Positions 8,780-17,485 are shown, numbered from the stretch's first letter. The stretch: 25,594 nt of DNA from Chara braunii (GCA_003427395.1 BFEA01000203.1:519812-545405); one strand, 5' to 3'. Made by a program: numbers and translations. The notes: generated by a model from the letters alone, not told the origin.

Positions 8780-9261
8780 CGGACTGGCAACCGGAAGCGA
8801 TCTTCGTCATTCTGGCACAAAAGGGGAACGATGGTCGCGAACATGTCATCGAGTACGCGTCACGAACAGTGCCGGATGAACGGAGGAATGATTCGGCCCC
8901 TCAAGGCGAATGCTATGCAGTAGTCTGGGGAATCCAGCACTTCCATTCCTATCTCTACGGACAGAAGTTCCGTCTCGTGACGGATCACGAACCTCTGTTG
9001 GCCTTGAAAAAGCTCACTAATTACACGGGAATGATTGGACGTTGGGCGGTCCGTCTACAGGAGTACGACTTCGACATCATCCATCGGAAGACAGAAAGAC
9101 ACGGCAACGCTGACGGACTGACACGTCTGCATCGGCCTGCTAAGGTACCTAAGGGCGAGGAAATCACTCCGTGGAAGGAGTCGGAACCGGCGAACGGGCC
9201 TAAGTATGGACAAGTGGCAGTTCTCCCACGTGGCAAGAAGCAGACCGATGGCAATGGGTGA
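8776..9261 (+). CDS. RNase H domain of pol (frame open, start lost)
   Basis: In a frame one step from the RT, the sequence reads ITDWQPEA and runs open to TGA at 9259-9261. The four acidic RNase H positions are present as codons at 8782 (D in TDW), 8908 (E in ECYAVVW), 8983 (D in TDHEPL) and 9112 (D in NADGL). The RLQEYDFDIIHRK stretch is typical of Ty3-type RNase H. It would degrade the RNA strand during reverse transcription. There is no start of its own, since it depended on read-through from RT. After NADGLTRL only about 50 residues remain and no integrase follows. Confidence 0.8.
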   Translation: MTDWQPEAIFVILAQKGNDGREHVIEYASRTVPDERRNDSAPQGECYAVVWGIQHFHSYLYGQKFRLVTDHEPLLALKKLTNYTGMIGRWAVRLQEYDFDIIHRKTERHGNADGLTRLHRPAKVPKGEEITPWKESEPANGPKYGQVAVLPRGKKQTDGNG

Positions 9262-9562
9262 CGGAGGTAACCCCACTACCCCTCTTTCTCCCCTCTCCTC
9301 TTCATCTCTTCTCTCCCTGCCTGATATATTTTGCTATTTTTGCGAAGCTATTTCTCGCGTATATTCGGTCTCCATGCGTCCTTATGGGGAGGGCTATGCG
9401 GAATGGATAAATTGTCGACAGTGTGTCGCACGAGCCCATGGCTCGTGCATCCAATACAGAAATGACAGTAAACCGTGGCTATGCCCCTTGTGTCGGGTTG
9501 ACAAGATCCCGACCGAGGCTCGCTTTCTGGATGCCACGTCAGAAGGATTGGAGAAGACCTGA
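9248..9562 (+). CDS. PHD-like C4HC3 zinc-finger protein at the integrase position
   Basis: The 104-codon ORF starts at MAMGDGG and overlaps the end of pol by 14 nt. After a Ser/Leu/Pro-rich N-terminus it shows eight ordered zinc ligands: C29, C32, C56, C59, H64, C67, C79, C82, with Trp77 two residues before C79. The CX2C-CX2C-X4-HX2C-WxCX2C order is that of a PHD finger, a class that often reads histone H3 tails. The C32-C56 gap (23 residues) is at the long end for PHD. All ligands are intact although RT is broken. The acidic tail in the next frame probably belonged to the same protein. A cross-brace RING-like finger is the main alternative. Chromatin targeting is inference only. Confidence 0.65.
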   Translation: MAMGDGGNPTTPLSPLSSSSLLSLPDIFCYFCEAISRVYSVSMRPYGEGYAEWINCRQCVARAHGSCIQYRNDSKPWLCPLCRVDKIPTEARFLDATSEGLEKT

Positions 9563-10019
9563 AAGTTTAGAAGAAGCCGAAGAAGAGGCCGACGAGGAAG
9601 AAACGCCCGAAGAGGGGAGTTACAGTGAGCACAGCAAAGGGGAGCAAAGTGAGGAGGAGGAAGAAGAAGAAGACCAGGAGGAGCTAGAAGAATCAGAATA
9701 CGAAGGATTTGAGGAGGAAGTGCATGACGAGGCGCGGACGCGGGCCCAGGCGCAGAAGAGGGAAGAGATCGTGGCCGGGAAGCGACAGTTGGAATTCGCC
9801 AGCGCGGCCTGTCAGTCGCTCACCGACGATCCGGCACGGGATCCAGAGCCACCTAAGCCCGAGGATGGGAACCCAGCTGCCGAGACTTCGGTTGCACCGG
9901 CACGACGGCGACGAAGTCGATCCCCCTCCCCCTCCGCCACCGACCGTCCACCAACTCGTCCACATACCGATGCGGGGCATCGGGCTTCGTCCCCGGTCAT
10001 TATCCCGCCGTCCCCTTGA
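9546..10019 (+). pseudogene. Acidic and RS/Pro-rich C-terminal part of the finger protein
   Basis: The frame here differs from the PHD-like ORF, which stops at 9562. Coding character switches frames at about 9546-9560, which suggests a single indel. It is strongly Glu-rich (about 9565-9730), then a mixed charged segment (KREEIVAGKRQLEF), then a basic RRRRSRSPSPS block and a Pro-rich end (SPVIIPPSP) before TGA 10017-10019. Acidic plus RS-like composition fits a nuclear or chromatin-associated protein, but composition alone does not define a function. An unusual separate ORF is possible, as the frame is open from 9423. Confidence 0.5.
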
Positions 10020-10213
10020 CCACCTCTCCTTCCGCCAGATTACCACTCGAGTTACCTTCCCCGACAATCCCTTCCCCATCAACACCTTTCGCTTTTTCTA
10101 CACTACCCGCCTCGCTGTCACTATTCATCCCCACCCTTCCACCCGATGCGCCCTCCTTGTCTTCTGCTTCCATATCCTTTTCCTTAGTGTCGCGTGGCGA
10201 GGCCACAATATGA
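10020..10213 (+). other. Ser/Pro-rich open stretch after the acidic ORF
   Basis: A frame beginning ATG 10016 is rich in Ser, Pro, Leu and Thr (LPSPTIPSPSTPFAFSTLP and similar) to TGA at about 10211. It could be a further shifted continuation of the finger protein, whose last codons are also Ser/Pro-rich. It could equally be a C-rich low-complexity stretch. No motif decides this. Confidence 0.3.
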
Positions 10214-10655
10214 TCGAGGTATACTGCATGATTACGGGGACTATCCCCGCATGCGAGAACCACGATCACTTCCGCGCGACCCTTTTCCGAACCTTTACCA
10301 CCCTCTACCCCGATTACCTTGCATCCCTCCCTCACACTGGCAACCGATTCCCCCGCTTCCACCGAATTGTTTTCTATCAGGAACTTCCGGAGACGGTGGC
10401 CGGAATGGAAAGCTTCCTTCTCCCGCTACCAATCAACCCTCTTCCTCGCCATCCCTCCATGTACCGTCTCCCTTTTCCCCTCCCTGGTGCTCGCTGATGC
10501 ATGACTGATGGGCACGCGTCATGACGACGACACGTGTAATCCCCTCCTTGGATTGTCGATGGCCCTCCCTGAGGAATTAGTAGTAGAGCTGTGTTTGCCA
10601 CATTGGATGACGTCCACACTCATTCGAACGGTAAGTGGCATAGAGAGAAGAGCTC

Positions 10656-10688
10656 CACGTGTCGATCGATTAGAGAGATCGACACGTG
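10656..10688. repeat. 12-bp perfect inverted repeat with G-box core
   Basis: CACGTGTCGATC (10656-10667) pairs perfectly with GATCGACACGTG (10677-10688) around a 9-nt loop. An outer AGCTCC/GGAGCT pair (10651-10656 and 10703-10708) and an AGCAAG/CTTGCT pair (10695-10700 and 10707-10712) flank it. Each arm contains CACGTG. Confidence 0.75.
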
Positions 10689-11528
10689 TCAACAAGCAAG
10701 CAGGAGCTTGCTAATATTGGAACCCTCTGGGCGTCACATATGAGACGAACCACTTTCTATAGCGCGCGACTTTCTGCGCCATTGCAATGAGGGGTCCTAA
10801 GTTGGGAAGGTTGGGCTAATTACGGGAGATTGGGATGGATGGGAAACTGCATCAGTACCCTCGCTTCTTCGTCTTTTGCGTCGATTCTTTTCGGATGGCC
10901 GGGTTCGGAACTGGGTGTGTCCTGAGACGGGCAATTGATTGGTCGATTGAATGACTGGCGCAGACATGCGTGCGATTAATAAATGTTGACGTCGTTTCTT
11001 TTGTTTCGGTTTCGGACTTTTTAGGCGCGGACATCGTGCGGGAATTTTTGCTTCGTTCTTTTTGAATTTTCTTTTTGAATTCCTTTCCAGATTTTGTCGA
11101 GCCTCTACGGCTCTCGGAATTTCGGATTTTCTTTCTGAAACCTGTGCTTTTCGCTTTTTTTGCATTAGATAGGAATTTAGGAATTTTGCAATTATGACTT
11201 TCTTTTGCCGCGCGGCGCCTTTTGCTTACGCGCTTCTTTATGAGGCTGCAACGAAATTCTGATTAGTCGGCGTCCTTAATCATGTGTGTAACTGTAATTT
11301 TGGGCGGGCGCCATTGTAACTGTATCTTTCTTCTTGTGCTTCGTCTTTCCTGCCTTTCTTCTCTTTCTCTTGCTGCGTTTTTTTAGCCGCGGTCTGCATG
11401 ATCGGATCGACGCGTGGAGAGCGGCTACGTCCCCCATGCCGCGATCGGACCATGCAAACGTAGGCAATCCCTCCCTTCTCTCCTTCTAAGTCTTTGTAAT
11501 TCCGTGTTCTTCGCGCATGCATGCACAC

Positions 11529-11536
11529 TATAAATT
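11529..11536 (+). promoter_or_regulatory. TATA-like box
   Basis: TATAAATT follows a GCATGCATGCACAC stretch. It is followed by TTAGTTAGCTCTCTTAACTA, a short palindrome-like segment. The arrangement would fit a U3/R promoter of an LTR, yet it lies inside the element about 730 bp before the 3' LTR. No ORF downstream is convincing. Confidence 0.35.
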
Positions 11537-11791
11537 TCGGTTGTGCGATTAGTTAGCTCTCTTAACTAGCTGTTGGAAGCTCGGGGTTGCGCGATCAGAG
11601 AGGGTCGGCACACGAGCGAAGTAAGAGGTGAGTAGAGCAGGAGTCGGGCGACCAGACGAGCTGGTGCCAAACGCGCGGGGTTGACGCGGGCCACGACGGA
11701 CTGTGGGCGCAGACGAACCTAACGGGTGCGGGAGGACTAAGCGGGGTGACAGCTTCGTGGGTTGGTGCGCGGCGACGGACTGTCCGCATCG

Positions 11792-11808
11792 GAGAGAGAG
11801 AGAGAGAG
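11792..11808. repeat. (GA)n microsatellite
   Basis: A perfect GA dinucleotide run of about 17 bp lies inside a G-rich stretch. Confidence 0.8.
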
Positions 11809-12227
11809 GAAGAGGGAGCTGAGGTTGATGGACGCGGATTTGTTGTTTCTTTTATCTTTTCTCCCTCCTTGCCTGTGTACATAAATTTTGACTTCGGCTC
11901 AGGGCGATTCGCCCGTTTCTGTTTTTCGAAATCTGGATTTGGTTCTTGCTCACACTCGTCCTTGCGATTTCCATCTCGAATGTATGACATGTGTGTGTTG
12001 CTGAATGGATGAATGAAGGGATGTTACGTCTGTTTGCTGATTCTTGTACCCAATCCTTTCCTTTGTTTCTCATCTTGATGTACTCGTATGAAGGGTAGTA
12101 TTTTTGCATAGTCATCAATGCTGTTTCCGTTTTTGCCTATCTTTGATTGAACTGTTGCATCTTGCATGTCGAAAATTACGGGGTGATTAGACGATTGAAT
12201 GTCTTGCCCAGCGAACGCCGCGCGAGG

Positions 12228-12268
12228 ACACGTGTAAAGCACGACCTGATCCGCGCACTTACACGTGT
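12228..12268. repeat. Inverted repeat spanning the 3' LTR boundary
   Basis: ACACGTGTAA (12228-12237) and TTACACGTGT (12259-12268) are perfect inverted copies. The right arm runs over the first three bases of the 3' LTR. The intervening AAGCACGACCTGATCCGCGC resembles LTR-internal sequence near 4159-4178. A polypurine tract would be expected just before 12266 and none is present. Confidence 0.65.
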
Positions 12269-13155
12269 CCCCGTGCGTCGATTCGCCAATTCCAAAAGGA
12301 CCACCGATTGTAGGGATACTGCTTGATTGGATACGGCCATCCGGGGCCTGCGACGGAGCAATCATCTCATGCGAACACGCGCAAGCGCAACTCGATCCGC
12401 GTGGCTTGCACGAGCTCGCACACGGTAATCGCAATCAACAGGGATCTCGCAGTCCCAGGATGACACAATGACACGCTCCGGGAGCTCAGATTCATCATAC
12501 GACCCGGAATACTTCACCCCGTGGATTGAGGAGTGCCTCCGACAGAGATTCCCTTGCCTGACGGAGAATCGACTGTGTCCTAGGGAGTTTCACTGCGCCA
12601 AAACTAGCGACCCCCGGTGCTCTGATTTCCCCACTCAGGACCACACCCACTACTTCACCCATCCTGGATTTGTCGTTATCTCCACTAGCTTCCCTCCTTT
12701 CCGTCTTCTTCTCCCATACCAGTCCCGTGGCCGGCCATAGCCCCATACTGGCCCAGCACGCCCTGCAGAAATTGTCGACGACCAGAGAGCCCCGGACGCC
12801 CGAAGGCCTAACCCAAACACGCGGCGACCTGCGCCACGTGGCAACTTCCGACGGCCTGACTCATCAGGACCCCACCCACCCCGGAGTGACCTTCCGACGA
12901 ACCGCCGTCCTCAGAACCAATGGATCGCACGACCTTGAATGACCTGCGCATGCCATCTGCCTTATGACCAAAAGTGGTCCGCCCTCTCTGCCAAATTGCA
13001 CTCGTGTCCCGAAAAACCCTGCCACAAGAGATCTCAGTTCTGACCTGGGACTCCACCCCCACTTTCCAAAAATCCTTGGCACACCCCTTTTCGCACTTCC
13101 AGGCCCACACTCTACTCCGATCAGGAAGTCGCGCTGGGCGTGAGGTTGGGCGTCA
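12266..13155 (+). repeat. 3' long terminal repeat
   Basis: This is a direct repeat of 4044-4946, starting TGTCCCCG and ending GGGCGTCA before the CAACG duplication. It lacks two short segments present in the 5' LTR. The shared ORF (12468-12740) is open to the point of the 13-bp deletion. Confidence 0.88.
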
Positions 13156-13160
13156 CAACG
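13156..13160. repeat. Right target-site duplication, CAACG
   Basis: This is identical to 4039-4043. The pair fixes both ends of the Ty3-like insertion and implies that 4038 and 13161 were once adjacent, apart from the duplication. Confidence 0.7.
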
Positions 13161-13229
13161 TCCCATCAGGGAGATTCAATTTAGAGAAGGTGAATAATAG
13201 AGAAGGCTTACAGTCGCCCTTTAAGGAAA

Positions 13230-13435
13230 AATGAGAGTTGTAAGGAAGCAGCGACGATTGGAGAGCAGGAGAATAGAATAGGAGAAAGAAGAGATGGGGA
13301 GAGAAGGGGTTTCAGAGGAAATAACAACAGGTGGCAAGAAAAGGTACGGAACAGGAGTTGGAGTATGGAATAGGAAAAAACCGAGGCAGGAGGGAACAAA
13401 GATCTGAGAGCAGGGAAAACATCTGTTTAAGGAAA
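13230..13435. repeat. Purine-rich strand-asymmetric tract
   Basis: About 200 bases are dominated by A and G without a fixed period. Pyrimidine-rich translations on the minus strand here are compositional and I do not call them genes. Confidence 0.6.
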
Positions 13436-13483
13436 GTATGCACCACCCCCAGAGGCTACCCTGACTTCCCACACCCCACTCCT

Positions 13484-14078
13484 TCACTCAATCTCTCCCT
13501 CCCCATCTGCCGCATCTGTTGCAGGTCCTGACTGATTAGCCACTAAACTCAACGAAGAAAATTGAGAAGAAGAAGGATGGAGAGGTGCAAAGGTAGAACA
13601 GGGAAGAGAGCTTGAGATTTGGGCCTGATCCATGGTTGCCATTTGTTGTACCTGATCGCGATGCTTTTTGGCCATTTTAGCCATCTGAGTATGCATCTGA
13701 CTCATTTCATCAAGTAGTTGGGAGTTCATTGAGCAAATGGTAATCTACAAGGGCGTGCATATACTTGACCACATCCTTTTAACGTCTGCTTTGCCTCTTC
13801 CTCTTTTTCCTCCTCAGCCACTGCCTCTGGTAGAGGGCCTCGTACAACGGTTTTTCTGCCTCACTCGCTGCATCCATACGAGCCTTCGGAATATCAGAAA
13901 GCTTGGTGGATGCCATATTGGAACTACTAGCTCCTTCAGTTGTCATCTCTATGGGCATATAATGGACTTCAATAAAAGAAACAAATTGAAAGCACAGAAG
14001 AGAAGGTAAAACTCCTAGCTGGAGTGGCAAAATATTTGGACTAGAGAGCAACGAACAACAATAAAAAAATAAATACAT
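13484..14078 (-). pseudogene. Gag-like coiled-coil fragment, frameshifted
   Basis: On the minus strand a frame from 14078 encodes MASTKLSDIPKARMDAASE and then EAEKPLYEALYQRQ. At about 13825 the protein-like reading moves to a neighbouring frame (AEEEKEEEAKQTL). A third frame from 13729 reads MNSQLLDEMSQMHTQMAKMA followed by DQVQQMATMDQAQ and a Ser-rich tail. The Met/Gln/Lys pattern predicts a coiled coil. Such segments precede the capsid-like part in some plant and algal gags, and an iMet primer site on the same strand lies upstream at 15760. No zinc knuckle or protease is seen. A fragment of a host coiled-coil gene is the alternative. Confidence 0.35.
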
Positions 14079-14450
14079 CCAGAAGAGAGTTCTGACTCCG
14101 CGTTTTTGTCCGGTCAGATAAAGTACGAGATCCCCTCGAGCCTAATCCAATCGACACCGTCAAAGTACAACAAATCAGACCACAAGTAACATCATAAAGC
14201 AATGGAGAATTGAGTGGTGTATAAGGTGCAGATCAAGTATTGGATTGTGCGTCATCAGTCCGCAAAACATCTCAACCGAGATCCCCTCAGCAACGAGTGC
14301 TCTAATAAAAAAAAAGAGTAACGTATTCCAGACAGAAAAGAGAGCGACACTGCGTCAATAGATTTGGGTCCAAGGGGCTCTTGTTTGGGCCTGGTCCCAC
14401 TGAGTCCCCATGGGTCCCATGCAGGTCGCGACCAAGTCCCAAGCAAGAAG

Positions 14451-15125
14451 AGTACCTCAAGGTCCTACTTTCTGCCTCTACCGTACTAAGAAACAAATTT
14501 CAACTTCAAGAGAGAACCTACAGACTACATCCATTCAGAATGAAAAGACAAAGCACTGTAGAAAGATATGGCATACTCCTTTGAAGTCTTGGTTGTGTGC
14601 ATTGTTGTGCAAATTGCTTACTATCCTGATGGATGTAGAGATGAAGTATCTTGCTTTGAATGTCATATCTTTCTACAATGCTTTGTCTTTTCATTCTGAA
14701 TGGATGTAGTCTGTAGGTTCTCTCTTGAAGTTGAAATTCGTTTCTTAGTACGGTAGAGGCAGAAAGTGGAACCTTGAGGTACTCCAAAATCCTACTTTCT
14801 GCCTCTACTGTACTAAGAAACGAATTTCAACTTCAAGGGAGAACCTACAGACTACATCCATTCAGAATGAAAAGACAAAGCACTGTAGAAATATACCTCA
14901 GGTCCTACTTTCTGCCTCTACCGTACTAAGAAANGGTCCTACTTTCTGCCTCTACCGTACTAAGAAACGAATTTCAACTTCAAGAGAGAACCTACAGACT
15001 ACATCCATTCAGAATGAAAAGACAAAGCATTGTAGAAAGATATGATATTCAAAGCAAGATACTTCATATCTACATCCATCAGGTTAGTAAGCAGTTTGCA
15101 CAGCAATGCACACAACCAAGACTTC
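14451..15125. repeat. Cluster of direct and inverted copies of a ~120-185 bp unit
   Basis: Copies of a unit beginning CCTACTTTCTGCCTCTACCG occur forward at about 14461-14571, inverted at 14664-14783, forward at about 14791-14893, as a truncated forward copy at 14901-14933, and forward at 14935-15060. The inverted and last forward copies extend into a matching pair of 185-bp arms (14583-14767 and 14941-15125) separated by 173 bp. An N at 14934 sits exactly between the truncated and full copies. The unit shows no protein-like frame. Confidence 0.85.
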
Positions 15126-15616
15126 GGAGTAGTAGGAAAGAGACCAAGACGTACCCCAACACAAGAGAAACAATACGATGCACGCATACATGGGCAACCC
15201 TTAGGTGCACGACACTTACCCGAGTGGCCCAGACTCTGAGATGAAGTATAACTCACCCCCCTTCCTCATATGGTCCTCCTAACCCTATTCGCTACCTCTA
15301 CACTAGTGTCCTATCATGTAGGCGGGTCTGACTCCAGCACCAGAGTGCAACGCCGGATCCCCCGCCGATGCTGAAGAACAAAGTAGCAACTTGCAGTCCG
15401 TATGTGCAGAATGGCTACCTCCCTCAAGATCGCCTACTTGAGGGAGATCCTCAAGTCACCAAGTGTCTCCCTTAGGTCAGATTCCAGGTGTGAGTGCCTC
15501 TCACCGTCGCATCTCTCAACTTGTCGCATGAAGTCCTCTTGATGTGTCTCGCCACCACATACTCACTCTCAATCAACCTGGTCAGGTTCAGTGTCGACCC
15601 AACACGACCTAACCAG
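15126..15616. other. Leader-like non-coding stretch
   Basis: No frame is recognised. On the minus strand this lies downstream of the primer site at 15749-15761, so it may be the leader or first coding part of that element. A 61-codon minus frame (15472-15657) has no recognised motif. Confidence 0.35.
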
Positions 15617-15650
15617 GTGGGGGCAGCTTCCCCTCTCCACGCTGCCCCAC
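15617..15650. repeat. Hairpin
   Basis: GTGGGGGCAGC (15617-15627) pairs with GCTGCCCCAC (15641-15650) apart from one extra G, around a 13-nt loop. Confidence 0.6.
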
Positions 15651-15667
15651 TTCCCACTTCAGACCAA

Positions 15668-15708
15668 CCCTAACCCTAAGTGGTCAGCCCTAACCACTTA
15701 GGTTAGGG
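15668..15708. repeat. Telomere-motif hairpin
   Basis: CCCTAACCCTAAGTGGT (15668-15684) pairs with ACCACTTAGGTTAGGG (15693-15708) with a single bulge. Both arms contain two CCCTAA/TTAGGG-like units joined to a shared AAGTGGT. Two units per arm is too short for a telomere array, and the inverted order argues against simple telomere capture. Confidence 0.7.
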
Positions 15709-15748
15709 TTAGGGTGGATAAGTCAACTCTCACCAGCAAGTAGAATCC

Positions 15749-15761
15749 GCTCTGATACCAA
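15749..15761 (-). other. Primer binding site, initiator tRNA-Met type (exact)
   Basis: Read on the minus strand this is TTGGTATCAGAGC, an exact match to the plant-type iMet primer site. It follows an LTR-like end, AGGATCATAACA. It marks a second LTR element with transcription leftwards. Its internal region would lie at lower coordinates. Confidence 0.75.
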
Positions 15762-16165
15762 TGTTATGATCCTGGCCAATTTCGAAGTACGCATTCAGGA
15801 GAAAGTACAATGCCGTCTGATTGCAAAAAGAAATGAATGAACTTGAGAGGAGAGAGAGGGTAAGAAGAAGAAGAAGAAGAAGAAAGAAAGCACAAGAAGA
15901 TGATGTACACCAGCATAGACCAATGATAATGCTCTTCTTCTTCGCCAACCACTCTCCTCCTCCTTATCTTCTCCCCTCTTATTCAAACAAGAATAATAAT
16001 AACAATGTTGAATGGCTGAACCAGAATCAATGTCCGATTCCCTCTTCTACTGCAGGGATCACTTGAGGTCCACCATAGCCATGGCCGCCCCTCTCTCTCT
16101 TCTCTCTCATAGGCCGAGGCTATGGCGGACTACCAGGGCATCGCCCTGCTGTCCAAAGGACAACA
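15762..16165 (-). repeat. 5' LTR of the minus-strand element (outer end uncertain)
   Basis: The inner end is defined by ATAACA next to the primer site at 15761. The outer end is a guess. TGTTGTCC on the minus strand (16165 downwards) would give a TG...CA LTR of about 404 bp. An AAG/AAGA microsatellite (about 15853-15893) and a CT-rich run (about 16089-16110) lie inside. No second LTR copy is seen in the window, so the element is truncated or its other LTR is absent. Confidence 0.4.
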
Positions 16166-17218
16166 CAAAGCAGCTATGGTTGCTCTAGCTCAGGCTGCCA
16201 TGCCTGACTTCTGCCTCGAAGCTTCTTGGTGTAGCTCTGCCCCAACGGGGCCTTCCTGCTGCAGCGCCCACCAAGGTAATGAAGATGGCAACCACCATAG
16301 CCAGGTAAGTACCTATGGCACTCCCCTTCCTAGTCCTGGTCTTCTTCCTCCTCCGTGTCCTTGCTCCTTCCCCAGCAGCACAGCTGAATGCTAACACTGC
16401 TCCAGCCAGCGCTCCAACCAGTGTGTCGCCAAACTTGCACACCGACAATGAGTAGCAACTGGCTCCTCGTGGAGATATAGCGGCCTGCTTGCCTCTTGGC
16501 GAGTGACTTCCTAGGCTGCACAGCCTCCAAGCAACCGGTACCTGCTTCCCTTTCGGACGGAAACATCATTGCAGACTCTGATATTGCCCGTACACGCCCT
16601 AGACTCAGACTGGTTGGACTGGTACCCGCCTAGACCTAGCCTACAACTACTGGGCCTCTAAAAATGCCAACATTTGTCTTCTTCTGATCGGCCCCAAGTA
16701 CCTGACACATCTACCTCTACCTTGTGTTGTACCGGCCTACCTGCTACTTGAGTGTTTCCCGCTGCTTCAAGTGTCGCGGGCCTCTTTCCCTGCCACTTGA
16801 GTGTTTTCCCCCACTGCAGTCCTCAATGTCACGGCCACAGATAAGTATCGCCCTTCGGGCCCACTGAACGAACAAGTGCCCTTGTGGGTCACACACACAC
16901 TGAAGTCAACAAACACTCAGACAGACATGCAGACCACCAAGCGTGCACACACACAGACTTAGAGAACTCAGTAACAAGCGGGAAACTCAGCAAGGCATTC
17001 ATTCCATGAGCAAAACTCAGAAATCAGCTGTGTCTCAGTCCGTGTTTGGTCAGGTCATTACAGGCGTCGAAAATCGTATGTGCCCGGACATTGAGAAAAA
17101 ATATGGCCATCATGGCAAACAAAGGCTCACAGTGCACAGAATGGATAGGTAAGTTAAGGAAATTGGTTTTGCCTTCGAAAAAAAATCAGCAGCTGAAAGG
17201 TGACTAAGTCAGACTAAC
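16166..17218. other. Intron or intergenic stretch, no gene recognised
   Basis: No supported exon is seen between exon C of the G8 gene and the minus-strand LTR. It contains a loose direct repeat (ACTTGAGTGTTT at about 16746 and 16796), a short CA run near 16890, and a minus frame (16448-16185) with two hydrophobic stretches but no recognised family. Confidence 0.4.
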
Positions 17219-17390
17219 CGTTTGAGCCGCTGATAACAACAGCACTGCTCTGGGAGTTCCAGAAGCTGCAACGTCGCACAAAAGATTGGTACCCAACATT
17301 ACCAAGACGGTCAAATCTGATAACATTGCCGCTAATCGTAGGGCCACCTATACCAGCTTGACCGCTGTTCTTGAACAGGACATCTGATAT
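17219..17390 (-). CDS. G8/beta-helix protein, exon C (partial gene)
   Basis: The 172-nt exon is bounded by a TGCAG acceptor (intron ends at 17391) and a GTTAGT donor (starts at 17218). It encodes 57 codons beginning ISDVLFKNSGQAG and including NVIRFDRLGNV, then SFVRRCSFWNSQSSAVVI. This matches the parallel beta-helix segment found after the G8 domain in fibrocystin-L, CEMIP and TMEM2-like proteins, where the related motif is GQ...IHFHxxG...SYVR.C.IH.S. It joins exon B in phase 0. The next exon would begin with two bases of a split Gly codon, and I could not find it downstream. Such proteins are usually secreted or single-pass surface proteins. The function in this organism is unknown. Confidence 0.75.
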
Positions 17391-17485
17391 CTGCAGCATA
17401 CAAGAGCATAGACAAGGGCTATTAGCAGAAGGATAATTGAAGAAGTGGTGCATGAAGATACCTTCTCAATCGAAACAAAAAAAAA

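Larger units (their letters stand above)
10214..12265. other. Unexplained 2 kb before the 3' LTR
   Basis: No frame shows integrase, chromodomain, envelope or any other recognised domain. Visible items are a donor-like GGTAAGT near 10630, a hairpin at 10651-10712, a TATA-like box at 11529, and a GA run at 11792-11808. Open frames across 9709-10497 look like shadows of the C-rich sequence. The segment could be the element's long 3' untranslated region or a piece of another LTR inserted into it. Confidence 0.5.
4044..13155 (+). mobile_element. Ty3/gypsy-like LTR retrotransposon
   Basis: The element is about 9.1 kb. It has direct LTRs of about 0.9 kb, TG...CA termini at the outer ends, and a CAACG duplication on both sides. 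An iMet-type primer site follows the 5' LTR. Coding order is Gag, zinc knuckle, aspartic protease, RT, RNase H, then a PHD-like finger ORF. No integrase core, HHCC finger or chromodomain is visible. By hand the LTRs show about 40 substitutions over about 880 aligned bp plus three gaps, so the insertion is not recent. RT carries stops and frameshifts, so the copy cannot be autonomous. About 2.2 kb of unexplained sequence precedes the 3' LTR. Confidence 0.88.

Noticed and set aside
9709-10497. 262-codon plus frame
   Set aside because: It is a shadow of the acidic ORF continuing into C-rich sequence. I searched it for integrase HHCC or DDE patterns and found none.
10728-10738. 11-mer TGGGCGTCACA shared with the 3' LTR end (13147-13157), possible buried LTR end
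   Set aside because: An 11-base match is expected by chance many times in 25 kb, and no matching LTR start or duplication is seen around it.
14451-15125. Possible CRISPR-like array
   Set aside because: Units are 120-185 bp, occur in both orientations and lack regular spacers. This is a eukaryotic repeat cluster.
16185-16448. Minus frame with two hydrophobic segments resembling a small membrane protein
   Set aside because: No recognised family and no supporting splice or promoter context. Ala/Gly/Val-rich frames arise easily in this GC-rich stretch.
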